Shown: positions 37,301-43,977, counted from the first letter of the stretch. The stretch is DNA of 64,000 nt from Actinernus sp. WN-2022 (GCA_030867875.1 JAOWCC010001634.1:33995867-34059866), one strand, 5' to 3'. Program-made: numbers and translations. The notes: generated by a model from the letters alone, not told the origin.

Positions 37301-40300
37301 AATTCACCATTCAGTTCAATTTGACCATGAGTCAAAACAAAACTAGTTCAATTTGACCATCGGTCATATTCAACTAGTTCAATTTGACCCGGTCGAACCA
37401 ACCTAAATGAAATTGACCCTGGTCAATTCAACCTAGGTCAAATTGACCCAGGTTTCGCTATCAATGATTCTAAAAAAAGTTCACCATCCCCTCCCTCCCT
37501 TCCATCCCTTCCCTCCTCTCTCTCCCCTCCCATATACTTACACTTACCTTTCATTCAGATGTAATACCACGTACTGAACTCAGAGGGATTTGAACTCAGC
37601 AGCTCTGCCTTGACACACCCAGTTTTCCACAGACTTAGCACACTGCACCACACAAGCGCTTGTTGATTTGGAAGCAACATTTATTATATAAAGTTGTAAC
37701 TTAAACCAGAACCCAGATCCTCTCGGGTCAACAAGTCAACACTTACATGAAGAAGTAACCCACATGGAATCTGTCATGAAACTCCATTTTTTTTTTGCTT
37801 CATGCAGTTTGCTTCAAACAATCAATAAGCACGTTAACTAATCCAAATCCTACCCGCTACATTAAAAAAAAAACTAACCATCAACAATGTGTGCTCGCTA
37901 ATTTGTTTGAGTCAAATTAAACTAGTTTGTTTTGACCGGGTCAAATTGACCTAGTTTGAATTGACTGGATGAAATTGAACTAGTTTGTTTTGACCCATGG
38001 TCAAATTGAACTGAATGGTCAATTTCAACTACAACATATACATGTATCAAAAGGGGCCTATTAACTTTTTTATACAATTTTATATCAATTTTATATGTAA
38101 AAAATACATGTATGTATGACTACATGTGCTGATCAAAAATGAAGTCCACTCCCTAAATATAATTTGATAGTTTACTTTAGTTATCGTTTCCCAAAAATAA
38201 TAGTGACTACTGCTTGAACATTTTAATCATTTATTAATTGGCACTCTACACAAGGGCACGTTGATCATATAAATTATATATTATTAGTTCAATTTTAACC
38301 CCTAGTTCAGTTAATTATTTTGAACTGGTTAAAAATAATTGAACCAATTAAAAAAAACGAACCAGCTAGCTTAATTACGTACTGGGATTAAAATTGAACT
38401 ACAACAACTACATAAGTATGTGAGTTATGTACAATGTCAGAGATTGAGCCAGAAATTGAGCCAGAACTGAGAAGGGATAATTTGGCCCAATTTGGCTCTT
38501 TTGCCATTTAATTTTCCTTGGAAGCAGGACAATTTGACCCTTATCATATTTTTTCAAGGGACAAATGTGTTTTTAAAGCGGGAATGATGCAATGGCACAG
38601 CCTGGCTCGTTCCCTGCAATGTACCTGTCTCTCAATAGAATATAAGATGTCTCACCAAGACACAGTGCAAATGTGTTAGGCAGAGGCCTTGATGCATAGA
38701 ACAGGAAATGGAATTGAGTTACTGTCACTAGAGCCAGCAAGTTACCAACAGTTGTACCAAATCTCTTGGATACTGTTCTCTTGTATTGTAAGAATGCATA
38801 GAGTGTGGTGATCCCAAGAGAAAATCGAACTGTAAATAAAAATAAGTATAATGGTCAGTAGCATTTTTCAAAACACTACACCACTGCACCTCTATAAAAC
38901 AAAGTGTATTACAGACCTGGGATCAATGCTGTATAGTGTCAATTATGCCAAAAAGGTGGATGCTTATATACATTTGTAAGAGAAGGTGAACTCTCAAGGG
39001 AATTGTAATCATTATCACCAGGGGTTTCAGTAATTCTTAAAATAGGAGTACCGATCATGAATATGTGGGTAATTAAATGTACAATTGTATCTCAGGCCAA
39101 ATTAAGGACTATATGCTTCTCATGTTTATGATCCGGGTACAATTCTAGTTTGTGGCTGAGTTTGTTGGAATCTCACCCTTGCTCCGAGGGTTTTTCTTTG
39201 GGTTATCTGGTTTTCCTCTGTCCAAAAAAAAAACCACGCTAAATTCCAATTCTGACTCTGGTTATAATAGCCTAGTCATGGCTTTGATCAGCCCCTATGG
39301 TAGTTGCAGGTCCCATTTTTTTGGTTACCCAAACAGTGGTTGTGAGGTGCATTACCAGATTGATCAGCCTGTATAATCAGAGGAGGGGTCAAGGGGGAGG
39401 CGATAATCAGAATTTTATGGTATAAGGATTTAAGGTTCATTGTTTTTTTAACATGTCTCAAGTTTTCTCAAATAACTGGAGTATTTTCATGACTGCAGCT
39501 GATGCACAGTTACTATTGGCTATTATATAGCTCTTAATTTACCTACTTTAAATCATACTGATTTAAAGCAGGCTATATATGATTTAGCAATCATTTCAAA
39601 AAATTTAAAACACGGCCATGCATGTAATATACTGTCTCTGATAAAACAAGATTTTTTAGTCAAATCAGCTGAGTGCCTATTATATCGTAGTTATTATATT
39701 CATATAAATATAAAATTAAAAGACACAATTATATTGTTGATACATGAACATATATATATGGATTAAAGTTTATAAATTAATAGTTCATACAACCTCCGAG
39801 ATCTATATTGTCTATTAAATTATGCTAGTGGTGAGCATATAATATATGTTAAAAACATATATTCATATATATATATATGCATAATAATTAAATAATATTT
39901 TTTTTTTCTTGATTTGATTCTGTATATGTTTAAAATATGTTGATCTGGCTGATCATGTTTAAAACATATGCAAAAATTTGTATTTAAAACGTATTTCTGT
40001 CCGAAAATTATAGTATTTTTTCTATGTTTCAAACATAAACAAAACATATCCCAAATATATATTTATAACATGTTTGAAACATGTTTGAAATATATATTGT
40101 ACAACATGTTTTAGATATGTACAACTTTGGCAAGGGCTGACAAATGACTCCCAGAGTACACAGTACGTACATGTACCAGTACCCAGATCTCGGCTTCTCA
40201 TAAAATGCCTGTACATGTATCTCACAATTGCATATACATGTACAGTACATTGTATATAGCTACTAAATGCAGTACATGTATACTCACCAATGTACTGGGA

Positions 40301-43300
40301 GTAATGTTTAGCTGCTCCTGTGAATTTTAGTATGGTTACAAAGGGACTTGACAAAACAGCCAACACAACAGGACCAATGAATGATCTTGGAACTACACCA
40401 GGAAACTCCAGATGGTCATACTAGTTTAGAAAAATGAATTAAATTAAAAATCCTCCCAACACCTCATACATGTACAATGTAGCTACATAATACGTACCAA
40501 CTGAAGATAGCAGTCTTCAAGAATGAAATTGGGGGCAGACCACAATTAAGTGCCGATGGCATGAGGTCCCATAAATGGCAAGATTTCGTGGATATTGATA
40601 ACGAGGGTTATTAATAGAAGTCTAGACCAGGATAGTTGTCCGTAACTTGGTATCCGGTAGTCAAGCATGACATGAGCCCTCAGGCATTAACTTCCTTGGG
40701 GTGCGTTCCAGATCACAGGGGCGTATGTGTGCGAATTGCAAAATCATACTGTAATATATAGCAAGTCTAGGCATTTACAATCACTCGCTAGAATCACAGC
40801 TAGCATTAGCAATATCAGCATCAACCATTACTAGCAGCACCTTTTCTTTCCCATCCACCCAATCCATAAAGCAGTCTTGATTTTGTATCTTGTATGTAGT
40901 AGACATGTAGTGTAGAAGTTTTGTCAATATTGTTAAAGTGTGGAAGTTGATTACTTAAATATAATCACAATGATGTAAACACTGTAATGCAATCAGCAGA
41001 TGACAAGTATTGTATTGTAAGAATATGTTTAATGAAATAAATGACTGCCGGATCCCAATTCTTATGCATCTTGTGGTTTAGCTGCATTTTTAGACCACTT
41101 TGGAGCAAAATTGAAAGTTTTAATAACAAACATTATACAAGAATTTGGCTGAGGCATGAGATTAATGATGTCTGATCTGGCATGTACAATTTGTACATGT
41201 ATGCGTGAAATTTATAAATGGAGAGGCATGACAATCTCGCTGGAGGCGTGAGACTTGGTAGCTACATGTATGTGACCTATTTACATGGGATTGTACAAAC
41301 TTATTCAACAATTGTACAAATTAAGACACACCAGAATCCAACATGTGGCTTTCTATTTGTGTAAAGAGATTGACTAAATTAAAGACACCATTCTGACCTC
41401 TCTTAACCAGATTATAAGGCCTAAGAGATTGCTCGAGGACAGACAAGTCCACCACACTATACCACTGGTATCAATTTCCTGAACTTGGTTTATGTACTTA
41501 TAACATTGTTTTTGTTGTTGTTATTAATAAAATAACAAAGTTCCCTGCTAGCATGGCTCTGTCAACAAAATAATTATGTATCAGTCAATTCCAAACCTGT
41601 GCATTCCGATCCAAACCCCCCTCCCCCATTTGATCAGAAGCTTGCTCCCTGAAAGATGGGGAATTTGACGAGTATCTACATGTAGGCCCTCAGGGGCAGG
41701 CATTTGACAAACAGTGGGGGTAGGGGGTGGGGCATTTGATCAGTGTTTAAAAAATACATTCTGTCTGTCTACAAATTTGCATCTCTCACGTAAAAATGGC
41801 GAACGTACATGTATGTGTCTTCAAGGACTTCCAGGATAAGGATTGTGCATTTGTAGAGGCCTGGCTTGAAAGAGTGAACCTGCCAAATTTGAAGGCCATG
41901 CACTTTCAGAGGTAAATTGTTTATGTTTAAACCTATAAACTATGTTGTTTTGCTTTGCTTCGTGAACTTTGACCAACTGCATGATATTATTATTAAATGG
42001 AAACCAAGAACGATCGAGCCGGTAGAAATGATTGTTCTCATCCCTGACCGGTTGAAGGTGGTTTTCTCTGTCAGTGTTTCCTGTCAATTGCTTGAGTCAG
42101 AGATTGTCAATAAAACAATGATTTCATTTATTTGTCAAGTCTTTGCCTTGCCTTTGTCAAAAAAAATTCCGCCTTGGTAGTGGAGCATTTTTTAATGTTC
42201 AAATGCCCGGGGGTGGCCGGGGGGGGGGGGGGGGGGGGGCATGCACAGGTTTGGAATTGACTGATACATTTATATACTGTAGCATGGAGGGTTTCTGGAA
42301 AACCCGAATAGTGCTAATAGTGGCGAATAGTGGCGAATAGTAAATATAAGTTAAAGATTAATACTTACAGAACATATTAGTCCTTCAACGAGTATGAACC
42401 TAGACAAACCTGACGAGTGAATCACACTGTCAACATTCGCCATTTTGTTTTCCTCGTGTAACTCAGTTCCATGGATGGCTTACCTGTGGCACTCGAAAGC
42501 GAGGCCAATCGATATTGTTAAAGCCGCTCTCACCTCTGTGGCCCGGGTTCGATTCCCGGACGCGGCACCATATCGGCAGTTTGTTGGTATCTCGCCCTTG
42601 CTCCGAGGGTTTTTCTCCGGGTCCTCCAGTTTTCCTCCCTCCACAAAAACCAACACGCTAAAGGTCCCATTATAGAAATTCAGAGAGTTTAATTGTGGTT
42701 CAGATTCCGACATTTCTAAAGGATTGCAAACATGGCACGAAATACAGTGGTTGTATGTGAATCCGGTGCCAAATAATTTCAGTAAAATCGAATTTCTGAA
42801 ATATTCACTGTCTGGTAAAATATTATTTTAAAACTTATTAAAATTTGATGGATGTAGCTGCGCTGGAAAGCGTGCAATCGTACATGTTTTCAGTTTACCA
42901 TACATTTGTCTGTAACAACGAGTCAAAGGCCGCGGGAAAATTTACAGAGAAGAAAGAACAAAGAAAGAACTATTATAAAAAGAAATGTCTACAACACGAA
43001 GCATTCCCAGGCGGTCTTTGGTGATCGCTGACCTAAACCAGAGGCCACAGGGAACCCAACTAGGTCTGTCAGGTGCACAATGACGTATGTAGAAAATGTG
43101 GAACGACTACAGAATACCCCACCACAGCAAGCTGTATTGTAGAAATGTAAACGCGTCTACGTGTCAACTTGTGTGGAATACACAATGTCGAGTCAACGCG
43201 TCATTGCGTCAATGAATAGACTGCGGTTGCTTGTAGAAGGAAGGTAGTAATATAATAGAGTACACTTTATTCATGTCAACGCGTCATCGTGTCAACGAGT

Positions 43301-43977
43301 AGACTGCGGTTGTTTGTAGAATGAAGGTAGTAATATATAGAGATAATAGCAAGATTGATAATGGACGTAATATGTCAATTTACAATTTCATTTCATTTTC
43401 AATTTCATTTATATGTTTGACAGGTCAACGTGTAAGGTAGATTACGTGGTAGGGTATTCTGCAGTCTAGCCGAAAACGTTTGCTGTTTTATATTTTCTCC
43501 AACATTTCGGCAAAGTTGCCTTCTAACGATATCGGTTGACAGTTCCGCTTCATGCGCCGTGATCAGCCTCGCTTTCGAGTGCCACAGGTAACCCATCCAT
43601 GGAACTGAGTTACACGAGGAAAACAAAATGGCGAATGTTGACAGTGTGATTCTCTCATCAGGTTCGTCTTAAGATTCGTACTCGTTGAAGGACTTACGTT
43701 CTGTAAGTATTAATCTTTAACTTATATTTACTATTCGCCACTATTCGCGCTATTCAGTATTCGCTATTCGGGTTTTCCAGAAACCCGTAGCATGGAAGTA
43801 TTAAAGAAAGAAGAAAAGACTAACCTTGGAAATATCTAGTCCATGGTACAAAAGATCATGTGTTGCTTGAAGGTTAAAGCTTTCCTCCACTTTTGTAAAA
43901 GGGCAGTAAAGTATGTGAATACTGAGCAGTAAAAGAACAACGACCTCTACTACACCATTCCCTGTGATGGCCGCCAT
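11983..43977 (-). CDS. ALG12: Dolichyl-P-Man:Man7GlcNAc2-PP-dolichol alpha-1,6-mannosyltransferase (spliced)
   Basis: Exons on the - strand, in coding order, are 43977-43825, 40420-40288, 38829-38656, 36660-36466, 24365-24262, 22130-21904, 21104-20929 and 12229-11983. All junctions are GT-AG, and phases agree from exon 1 through exon 7. The protein has the GT22-family features of ALG12: an early loop with [19 protein letters not shown], then [14 protein letters not shown], several membrane helices, [15 protein letters not shown] and [11 protein letters not shown]. The enzyme adds the eighth mannose to the lipid-linked N-glycan precursor in the ER lumen. The located exons total 1,409 nt, about 470 codons, close to the usual length. 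Splicing exon 7 straight to the final exon breaks the frame, so one exon of 3n+1 nt is missing or was not recognised. Introns host a Polinton, a Gypsy, a MULE-like element and many MITEs. Confidence 0.93.
12450..12660 (-). mobile_element. SINE tail fragment (reverse)
   Basis: Read on the - strand, it has the GTAAACGGTTAGACCTTCACG, TCTTCTCGGATAAGGA and GTCCTCAATTAGCTGCAAAG blocks seen in the SINEs at 22198 and 52031. The tRNA-like head is missing. Confidence 0.55.
13549..13734 (-). pseudogene. Gypsy RNase H fragment
   Basis: The translation [20 protein letters not shown] followed by [20 protein letters not shown] is the typical start of Ty3/Gypsy RNase H. The domain breaks off after about 60 residues. 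Confidence 0.8.
14123..14631. mobile_element. TTAA-flanked MITE, copy 1
   Basis: The ends AGTGCCCCTAACTCC and GGGGTAGGGGCACG are inverted repeats and continue inward for more than 60 bp (AATTTTTATACATATGAAT against ATTCATATGTATAAAAATT). TTAA flanks both ends (14119-14122 and 14632-14635). The MITE is inserted in the Gypsy element, so it is younger. Confidence 0.8.
14633..14850 (-). pseudogene. Gypsy reverse transcriptase fragment (YLDD)
   Basis: On the - strand the sequence reads [20 protein letters not shown], then LDD, the palm motif of Gypsy reverse transcriptase. The MITE 14123-14631 interrupts the gene just downstream, and RT-like sequence resumes to its left. Confidence 0.7.
16025..16909 (-). 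pseudogene. Gypsy gag-like fragment
   Basis: The start has [20 protein letters not shown] and [18 protein letters not shown], resembling gag proteins of cnidarian Gypsy elements. The second half (from about residue 130) drifts out of pattern and is probably shifted in frame. Confidence 0.65.
17747..17815. repeat. GC-rich palindrome
   Basis: AGCGATTTCGCCCCCC opposes GGGGGGCGAAATCGCT around a short spacer. The same AGCGATTTCGCCCC motif recurs near 19756 and, inverted, near 19805, so it may mark the ends of a larger unit (about 17747-19830). Confidence 0.6.
17927..18462. mobile_element. TTAA-type MITE, copy 2
   Basis: Same family as 14123-14631: AGTGCCCCTAAACCC opposes GGGTTTAGGGGCACT, with the same interior (GACCCATGACCG, ATCGATATATAGAGAATA). 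Flanks are TTGA on the left and TTAA on the right, consistent with one substitution in a TTAA target. Confidence 0.8.
19274..19304 (+). repeat. ATT microsatellite
   Basis: About ten ATT repeats. The second duplication copy near 57318 has an interrupted version (GTTATTATTATGTATT). Confidence 0.9.
19650..19808 (+). repeat. Poly-G / GGGGGCGAATTC low-complexity block
   Basis: Several runs of 10-24 G are separated by AATTGCTAG and GGGCGAATT motifs. The equivalent block at 57715-57847 differs in run length. Open frames across it encode only Gly- or Pro-rich strings and are not genes. Confidence 0.9.
20929..21104 (-). CDS. ALG12: ALG12 exon 7
   Basis: Acceptor TTTTAACAG and donor GTAAGC. It encodes a transmembrane helix ([14 protein letters not shown]) and the conserved [18 protein letters not shown] near-identical copy is at 61261-61436. 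Confidence 0.93.
21904..22130 (-). CDS. ALG12: ALG12 exon 6
   Basis: Acceptor ATCATAG and donor GTAAGT. It begins [20 protein letters not shown] and ends with the diagnostic [18 protein letters not shown] block. It is duplicated at 62219-62445. Confidence 0.95.
22198..22425 (+). mobile_element. tRNA-derived SINE
   Basis: The head has box A TTAGCTCAGTGGTTAAG and box B GGTTCAAACCCC. The body has CTTCTTGGATAAGGATGTAAA, and the tail repeats ACTTACTTACTG. It lies in the ALG12 intron between exons 5 and 6. The duplicate is at 62515-62740. Confidence 0.85.
23590..23750. mobile_element. Hairpin MITE
   Basis: AATAATTATTGGATAAGGTT-like sequence opposes AACCTAATTCAATAATCATT, and GAAAATTATCAAGAC opposes GTCTTGATAATTTTC. 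It lies in an ALG12 intron. Confidence 0.6.
24024..24160. mobile_element. Hairpin MITE
   Basis: TTGGCTGTGCATTCTCA is mirrored by TGAGAATGCACAGCCAA, and ATAGCCAGCT by AGCTGGCTAT, with outer arms GCATGCACAGTCAATG and CATTGACTGCACATGC. It sits about 100 bases downstream of ALG12 exon 5. Confidence 0.75.
24262..24365 (-). CDS. ALG12: ALG12 exon 5
   Basis: The 104 nt fit exactly between phase 1 of exon 4 and phase 0 of exon 6. They encode [20 protein letters not shown], then [11 protein letters not shown], a conserved lumenal loop of ALG12. Confidence 0.93.
24640..24910 (+). repeat. Minisatellite, about 128 bp unit (left block)
   Basis: The unit contains GGGCATGTACTTA, ATCATGTGACCGATG, GACGTCA/CATCATCGCC and GTGGGGACCCAATACCATG. 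Unit starts at 24740 and 24868 are 128 bp apart. The same unit reappears at 36030-36300, on the far side of the Polinton. Confidence 0.85.
25195..25790 (+). repeat. Tandem repeat, about 127-143 bp unit
   Basis: About four and a half copies contain TATTAAACTCTGCCGTTTGT, GACGAACTACAAAATAAAC and GAAAGGTTCTGCTTGTTTCA. TATTAAACTC starts at 25291, 25434, 25561 and 25702. Antisense open frames across it simply follow the repeat. The Polinton is inserted about 70 bp after it. Confidence 0.88.
25854..25859 (+). repeat. Polinton target-site duplication, left
   Basis: TCACTT directly precedes the left inverted repeat and is repeated directly after the right one (35845-35850). Confidence 0.85.
25860..26061 (+). 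repeat. Polinton terminal inverted repeat, left
   Basis: It begins AGCAGCAGGTAGGCGCG and ends ATCACTTTGTG. It matches the reverse complement of 35643-35844 with only a few differences: one missing G near the tip, A/G changes, and one C-run indel. Confidence 0.95.
26211..26641 (+). pseudogene. Retropepsin-like aspartic protease fragment, frameshifted
   Basis: From the ATG at 26211 the reading runs to the catalytic motif [12 protein letters not shown] (about 26347-26382), the DTGA loop of retroviral and Gypsy proteases. A frameshift near 26400 moves the rest into another frame, which continues with [20 protein letters not shown] and the second family landmark [11 protein letters not shown]. 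The gene is not part of the standard Polinton set. It may be a Gypsy fragment inserted in the element or a captured gene. No reverse transcriptase follows. Confidence 0.75.
26786..26845. other. Perfect 14 bp hairpin
   Basis: AACCTCTCTAGGGA (26786-26799) pairs with TCCCTAGAGAGGTT (26832-26845) across a 32 nt pyrimidine-rich loop. A T-run follows on the + strand. It could be a transcript end signal or an RNA structure; function is not shown. Confidence 0.7.
27030..27065. other. Perfect 11 bp hairpin
   Basis: TTTGTGTGGAG (27030-27040) pairs with CTCCACACAAA (27055-27065), loop 14 nt. Confidence 0.75.
27069..27166 (-). other. tRNA-like sequence with long variable arm
   Basis: On the - strand there is a box-A-like TGGTCCAACGGTT (27154-27142) and a box-B-like GGTTCAAGTCT (27100-27090). 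The ends pair (GTCTAGCACATGT against ACATGTGGTAGAC, one mismatch), and a 9 bp stem GCTCAAGAG/CTCTTGAGC sits in the middle. The T and anticodon stems do not pair canonically, so this is not a confident functional tRNA. It may be a tRNA-derived Pol III unit, a class II tRNA relic or a primer-like structure. Confidence 0.35.
27347..27910 (-). CDS. Putative two-helix membrane protein, N-terminus missing
   Basis: The frame is open on the - strand from about 27921 to the stop at 27347 but has no ATG before residue 110, so the 5' part is probably lost. It has a charged start ([15 protein letters not shown]), two Gly/Ala/Ser/Val-rich hydrophobic segments (about residues 46-68 and 70-95) and a charged helical C-terminus ([16 protein letters not shown], then a [19 protein letters not shown] block). 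It abuts the capsid fragment head-to-head at about 27905. It resembles uncharacterised cnidarian proteins linked to mobile elements; function is unknown. Confidence 0.55.
   Translation of the reverse strand: MVVDGLNHQSVGRRKVCETLAGIEAQEKHYEGVRKKYARAQGIVHGIAVSIGSLSVLLSCSGLAVALSGFGVVVGLPLGVVGGLCGLISASTAVGAKKLGIKVSKHEKTAMLARAKVNTLRDLVSKALRHEKVSDSEFTLILAEADKYEAMRVEIRHIALVQGEKSVEQIRAEIRKEMRSKLGSLVG
27911..28345 (+). pseudogene. Hexon-like major capsid protein, C-terminal fragment
   Basis: About 145 residues remain, with [35 protein letters not shown] and a C-terminal [17 protein letters not shown]. These fit the second jelly-roll and end of the Polinton double-jelly-roll capsid protein, which normally has roughly 450 or more residues. 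The upstream continuation of the frame (27776-27910) is antisense to the membrane-protein gene and is not capsid sequence. The N-terminal two thirds are therefore deleted. Capsid assignment is by recognition of the C-terminal pattern and by gene context. Confidence 0.7.
28367..28977 (+). pseudogene. FtsK/HerA-type genome-packaging ATPase, internally deleted
   Basis: The start [16 protein letters not shown] leads into Walker A GPTNCGKT (residues 16-23) and, at residues 91-95, the Walker B strand ILILD. Directly after this, at 28648-28655, the reading continues only in another frame with [18 protein letters not shown], and later [23 protein letters not shown] and ICFCLRHPF. The segment normally found between Walker B and this block is missing, so the break is a small deletion plus frame change. 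The family pumps viral DNA into capsids. The gene is preceded by AGCGAAGCTACG and overlaps the next gene by 32 bp. Confidence 0.85.
28946..29533 (+). CDS. Conserved-type Polinton protein of unknown function
   Basis: 195 codons starting [17 protein letters not shown]. An acidic, probably unfolded start (about 1-40) is followed by an alpha-helical region with [40 protein letters not shown] and an Ala/Leu-rich end ([20 protein letters not shown]). No catalytic motif is seen. It overlaps both neighbours (ATPase 32 bp, next gene 53 bp), so it belongs to the rightward gene block. The frame is intact. Confidence 0.65.
   Translation: MEDEIAALLGEDVTGPPAKSEATNSDAETSNDHREALEILAATGTTKEYLGENFSLGDIYRLPEKDVEMLHRMYQAVLAQQITECLVNGVMRLATRAVAYIVTLDDQQALLKDLREDHLVHNEISAAAGLLSLKAGRLVALASASFHLANHVVVPDCVAITSSDQPIKDLQSTAISKQDGGTDGSDHCRPSEDCA
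29481..29921 (+). CDS. Small basic protein with one membrane helix
   Basis: 146 codons. The N-terminal half is highly charged ([14 protein letters not shown], then [17 protein letters not shown]). One hydrophobic segment follows at about residues 80-100 ([19 protein letters not shown]), then a Ser-rich tail. This layout suggests a membrane or virion-associated protein. Function unknown. The frame is intact. Confidence 0.6.
   Translation: MEEQMDRITADPRKTAPEKKQKVKDPKRVAAGIALAASNRRARAALNRELDREGEDGSTDESNNRRDDRSLTSRLYENMSVNTTLAAIGVGATLVGLYYQYEKNTQRLQNCRSKSSSGNSESYSSTTPRAPKKCPAPTAHVVPVME
29980..30201 (+). CDS. Small membrane protein, two helices
   Basis: 73 codons starting [20 protein letters not shown]. 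Hydrophobic stretches lie at about residues 11-28 and 44-60. It is intact and lies in the same-direction gene block, 58 bp after the preceding gene. Similar short proteins occur in Polintons, but no function is established. Confidence 0.6.
   Translation: MVENKLMQTVTDAAILSGLAAGIGFIARKVDKESMLSDPSASVLNYVKWTAVLAGSIASKKYLEDQKLIPQSV
30212..30643 (+). CDS. Membrane-anchored protein with central coiled coil
   Basis: The start [18 protein letters not shown] is chosen because ATG at 30212 follows AGCAAAGCTACG, the same leader as the ATPase gene. A hydrophobic N-terminal helix (residues 1-30) precedes a charged coiled-coil-like region rich in K, E, Q and H (about 38-85) and a second hydrophobic helix at the C-terminus ([15 protein letters not shown]). 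The frame is intact. Type of role (virion membrane, vertex or entry) cannot be told from sequence. Confidence 0.65.
   Translation: MATIAMIIGGAILNATAFVGGSYLARAISGMGPDVLAIERKRHDEALEKYQADWAAFQQHREKLADWVQEQERLQHHASEDLNNTDRALVLYNTVHVGLHRIPALHEPSFSDYYRPSSAQKTGELVYVGGGMLAIGYAASQWL
30664..30685 (+). terminator. Candidate hairpin after the membrane-protein gene
   Basis: AACAAGC and GCTTGTT pair around a T-rich loop, 20 bp after the stop at 30643 and before the integrase. It is a plausible RNA 3' structure only. Confidence 0.3.
30700..31674 (+). pseudogene. Retrovirus-type (DDE) integrase with one in-frame stop
   Basis: The frame is continuous for 324 codons except for TAG at 31135-31137 (codon 146). 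Catalytic residues appear to be D83 ([10 protein letters not shown]), D148 (IDPGREF) and E183 (AIVERFN), giving the D,D(34)E spacing of Polinton and retroviral integrases. The N-terminal part ([19 protein letters not shown]) is the usual Polinton integrase lead-in. The C-terminal third contains a basic beta-rich tail. The enzyme would insert the element and make the 6 bp target duplication. The stop separates D83 from D148/E183, so no active protein is expected without readthrough. The gene end overlaps the convergent polymerase-helicase gene by 37 bp. Confidence 0.9.
31638..32576 (-). pseudogene. SF1 helicase C-terminal half with HNH-like finger
   Basis: In the same frame as 32577-33458 after one TAA. 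Helicase motif V is [12 protein letters not shown] (about residues 101-112) and motif [14 protein letters not shown] (about 135-146). A treble-clef, HNH-like domain follows at about 212-256, with [25 protein letters not shown] and N. This pairing of helicase and nuclease-type finger on a Polinton polymerase is unusual in general descriptions of the family. Whether the finger cleaves DNA is unknown. Confidence 0.8.
32577..33458 (-). pseudogene. SF1 helicase, N-terminal half
   Basis: Motifs in order are Walker [11 protein letters not shown] (residues 48-57), [14 protein letters not shown] (motif Ia), VVIWDEV (motif II), and [15 protein letters not shown] (motif III). The frame is offset by one from the polymerase and ends at TAA (32579-32577), directly before the in-frame continuation. 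In related elements this helicase is plausibly the C-terminal part of the polymerase protein. A frameshift near 33400-33430 separates them here. Confidence 0.85.
33397..35187 (-). pseudogene. Family-B DNA polymerase, N-terminal part, broken
   Basis: From ATG at 35187 the frame runs 491 codons to TAG at 33714-33712 and then stays open to 33397. Polymerase motif A is seen as [12 protein letters not shown] near residue 440. The sequence after the stop continues polymerase-like for about 37 codons, then jumps to a Cys-bearing segment ([11 protein letters not shown]) and [16 protein letters not shown], which fits the region downstream of motif C. Motifs B and C are absent, so the catalytic core was deleted. 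In Polintons this enzyme replicates the element by protein priming. Confidence 0.85.
35220..35576 (-). CDS. Small Cys-rich zinc-finger protein
   Basis: 118 codons. Nine Cys lie in pairs that look like two zinc ribbons ([11 protein letters not shown], then PCKSCGDG and WCRACGRD), with a basic helix after them. The 3' end contains a perfect-phase 60 bp tandem duplication (35253-35312 and 35313-35372), repeating [20 protein letters not shown] with two changes. It is transcribed toward the polymerase gene, 33 bp upstream of its ATG, and starts 66 bp inside the right inverted repeat. A regulatory or DNA-binding role is possible but not shown. Confidence 0.65.
   Translation of the reverse strand: MKGYNLCAWLTVGRTTICGKSCCGTYCKVHLARLRKGRPLPVPCKSCGDGVQSDIQWCRACGRDKIRQRHISIERRGKQQFRLVMGELRHISIERRAKQQFQLVMGELLAISRNLTPY
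35643..35844 (-). repeat. Polinton terminal inverted repeat, right
   Basis: Read inward on the - strand it begins ACAGCAGGTAGGCGCG. High similarity between the two ends despite heavy gene decay suggests either recent insertion of an already defective copy or end correction during replication. Confidence 0.95.
35845..35850 (+). repeat. Polinton target-site duplication, right
   Basis: TCACTT, a direct copy of 25854-25859. Confidence 0.85.
36030..36300 (+). repeat. Minisatellite, about 117 bp unit (right block)
   Basis: The same unit as 24640-24910: GGGCATGTACT at 36102 and 36219, ATCACGTGACCGATGATGTC, GGAACCCAATACCATGTC. Confidence 0.85.
36466..36660 (-). CDS. ALG12: ALG12 exon 4
   Basis: Acceptor CTCACAG and donor GTATGA. 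It encodes [20 protein letters not shown] and the [17 protein letters not shown] helix. The following 12.1 kb intron contains the Polinton. Confidence 0.93.
37287..38038. mobile_element. Foldback element with CAATTTGACC subrepeats, copy 1
   Basis: The ends TATGTTGCAGTTGAAATT and AATTTCAACTACAACATA are inverted. Each arm carries several copies of TTCAATTTGACC or its complement. The flanks are TACATGTA on both sides (37279-37286 and 38039-38046), a possible 8 bp target duplication, though this palindrome is common in the region. The interior has no coding sequence. It lies in an ALG12 intron. Confidence 0.8.
38284..38403. mobile_element. Short inverted-repeat MITE
   Basis: TAGTTCAATTTTAACCC opposes GGGATTAAAATTGAACTA, with GAACTGGTTAAAAATAATTG inside. 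The arm theme resembles the CAATTTGACC elements. Confidence 0.6.
38656..38829 (-). CDS. ALG12: ALG12 exon 3
   Basis: Acceptor TTTACAG and donor GTGAGA. It encodes [14 protein letters not shown] and [20 protein letters not shown], characteristic GT22 membrane segments. Confidence 0.93.
39150..39380 (+). mobile_element. SINE body fragment
   Basis: GAGTTTGTTGGAATCTCACC and CTTGCTCCGAGGGTTTTTCT match the SINE at 1170-1380 and 42525-42700. The tRNA-like head is lost. Confidence 0.6.
40288..40420 (-). CDS. ALG12: ALG12 exon 2
   Basis: Acceptor AAACTAG and donor GTGAGT. It starts [20 protein letters not shown], the family signature following the first lumenal loop. Confidence 0.95.
42289..43786. 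mobile_element. MULE-like DNA transposon, non-autonomous
   Basis: The 1,498 bp element starts GGGTTTCTGGAAAACCCG and ends CGGGTTTTCCAGAAACCC. Inverted repeats extend about 215 bp on each side (to about 42505 and from about 43565), with small differences. A perfect 10 bp direct repeat GTAGCATGGA flanks it (42279-42288, 43787-43796). Long inverted repeats and 9-11 bp target duplications are typical of Mutator-like elements. No transposase is seen; a SINE lies inside. It is in ALG12 intron 1, 38 bp from exon 1. Confidence 0.8.
42525..42700 (+). mobile_element. tRNA-derived SINE
   Basis: Box-B-like GGGTTCGATTCCCGG is followed by TTTGTTGGTATCTCGCCC, TTGCTCCGAGGGTTTTTCTC and CCTCCCTCCACAAAAACC. 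It is nested in the MULE-like element. Confidence 0.8.
43825..43977 (-). CDS. ALG12: ALG12 exon 1 with start codon
   Basis: The ATG sits in the context CAAGATGG and opens [13 protein letters not shown], then a hydrophobic helix and [19 protein letters not shown]. The donor GTTAGT follows Lys51. Upstream DNA (43978-44250) is the probable promoter region; no defined element was recognised in it. Confidence 0.95.

Noticed and set aside
39820..40366. - strand open frames overlapping ALG12 exon 2
   Set aside because: Only 40288-40420 matches ALG12; the extensions run through intron sequence past good splice sites.
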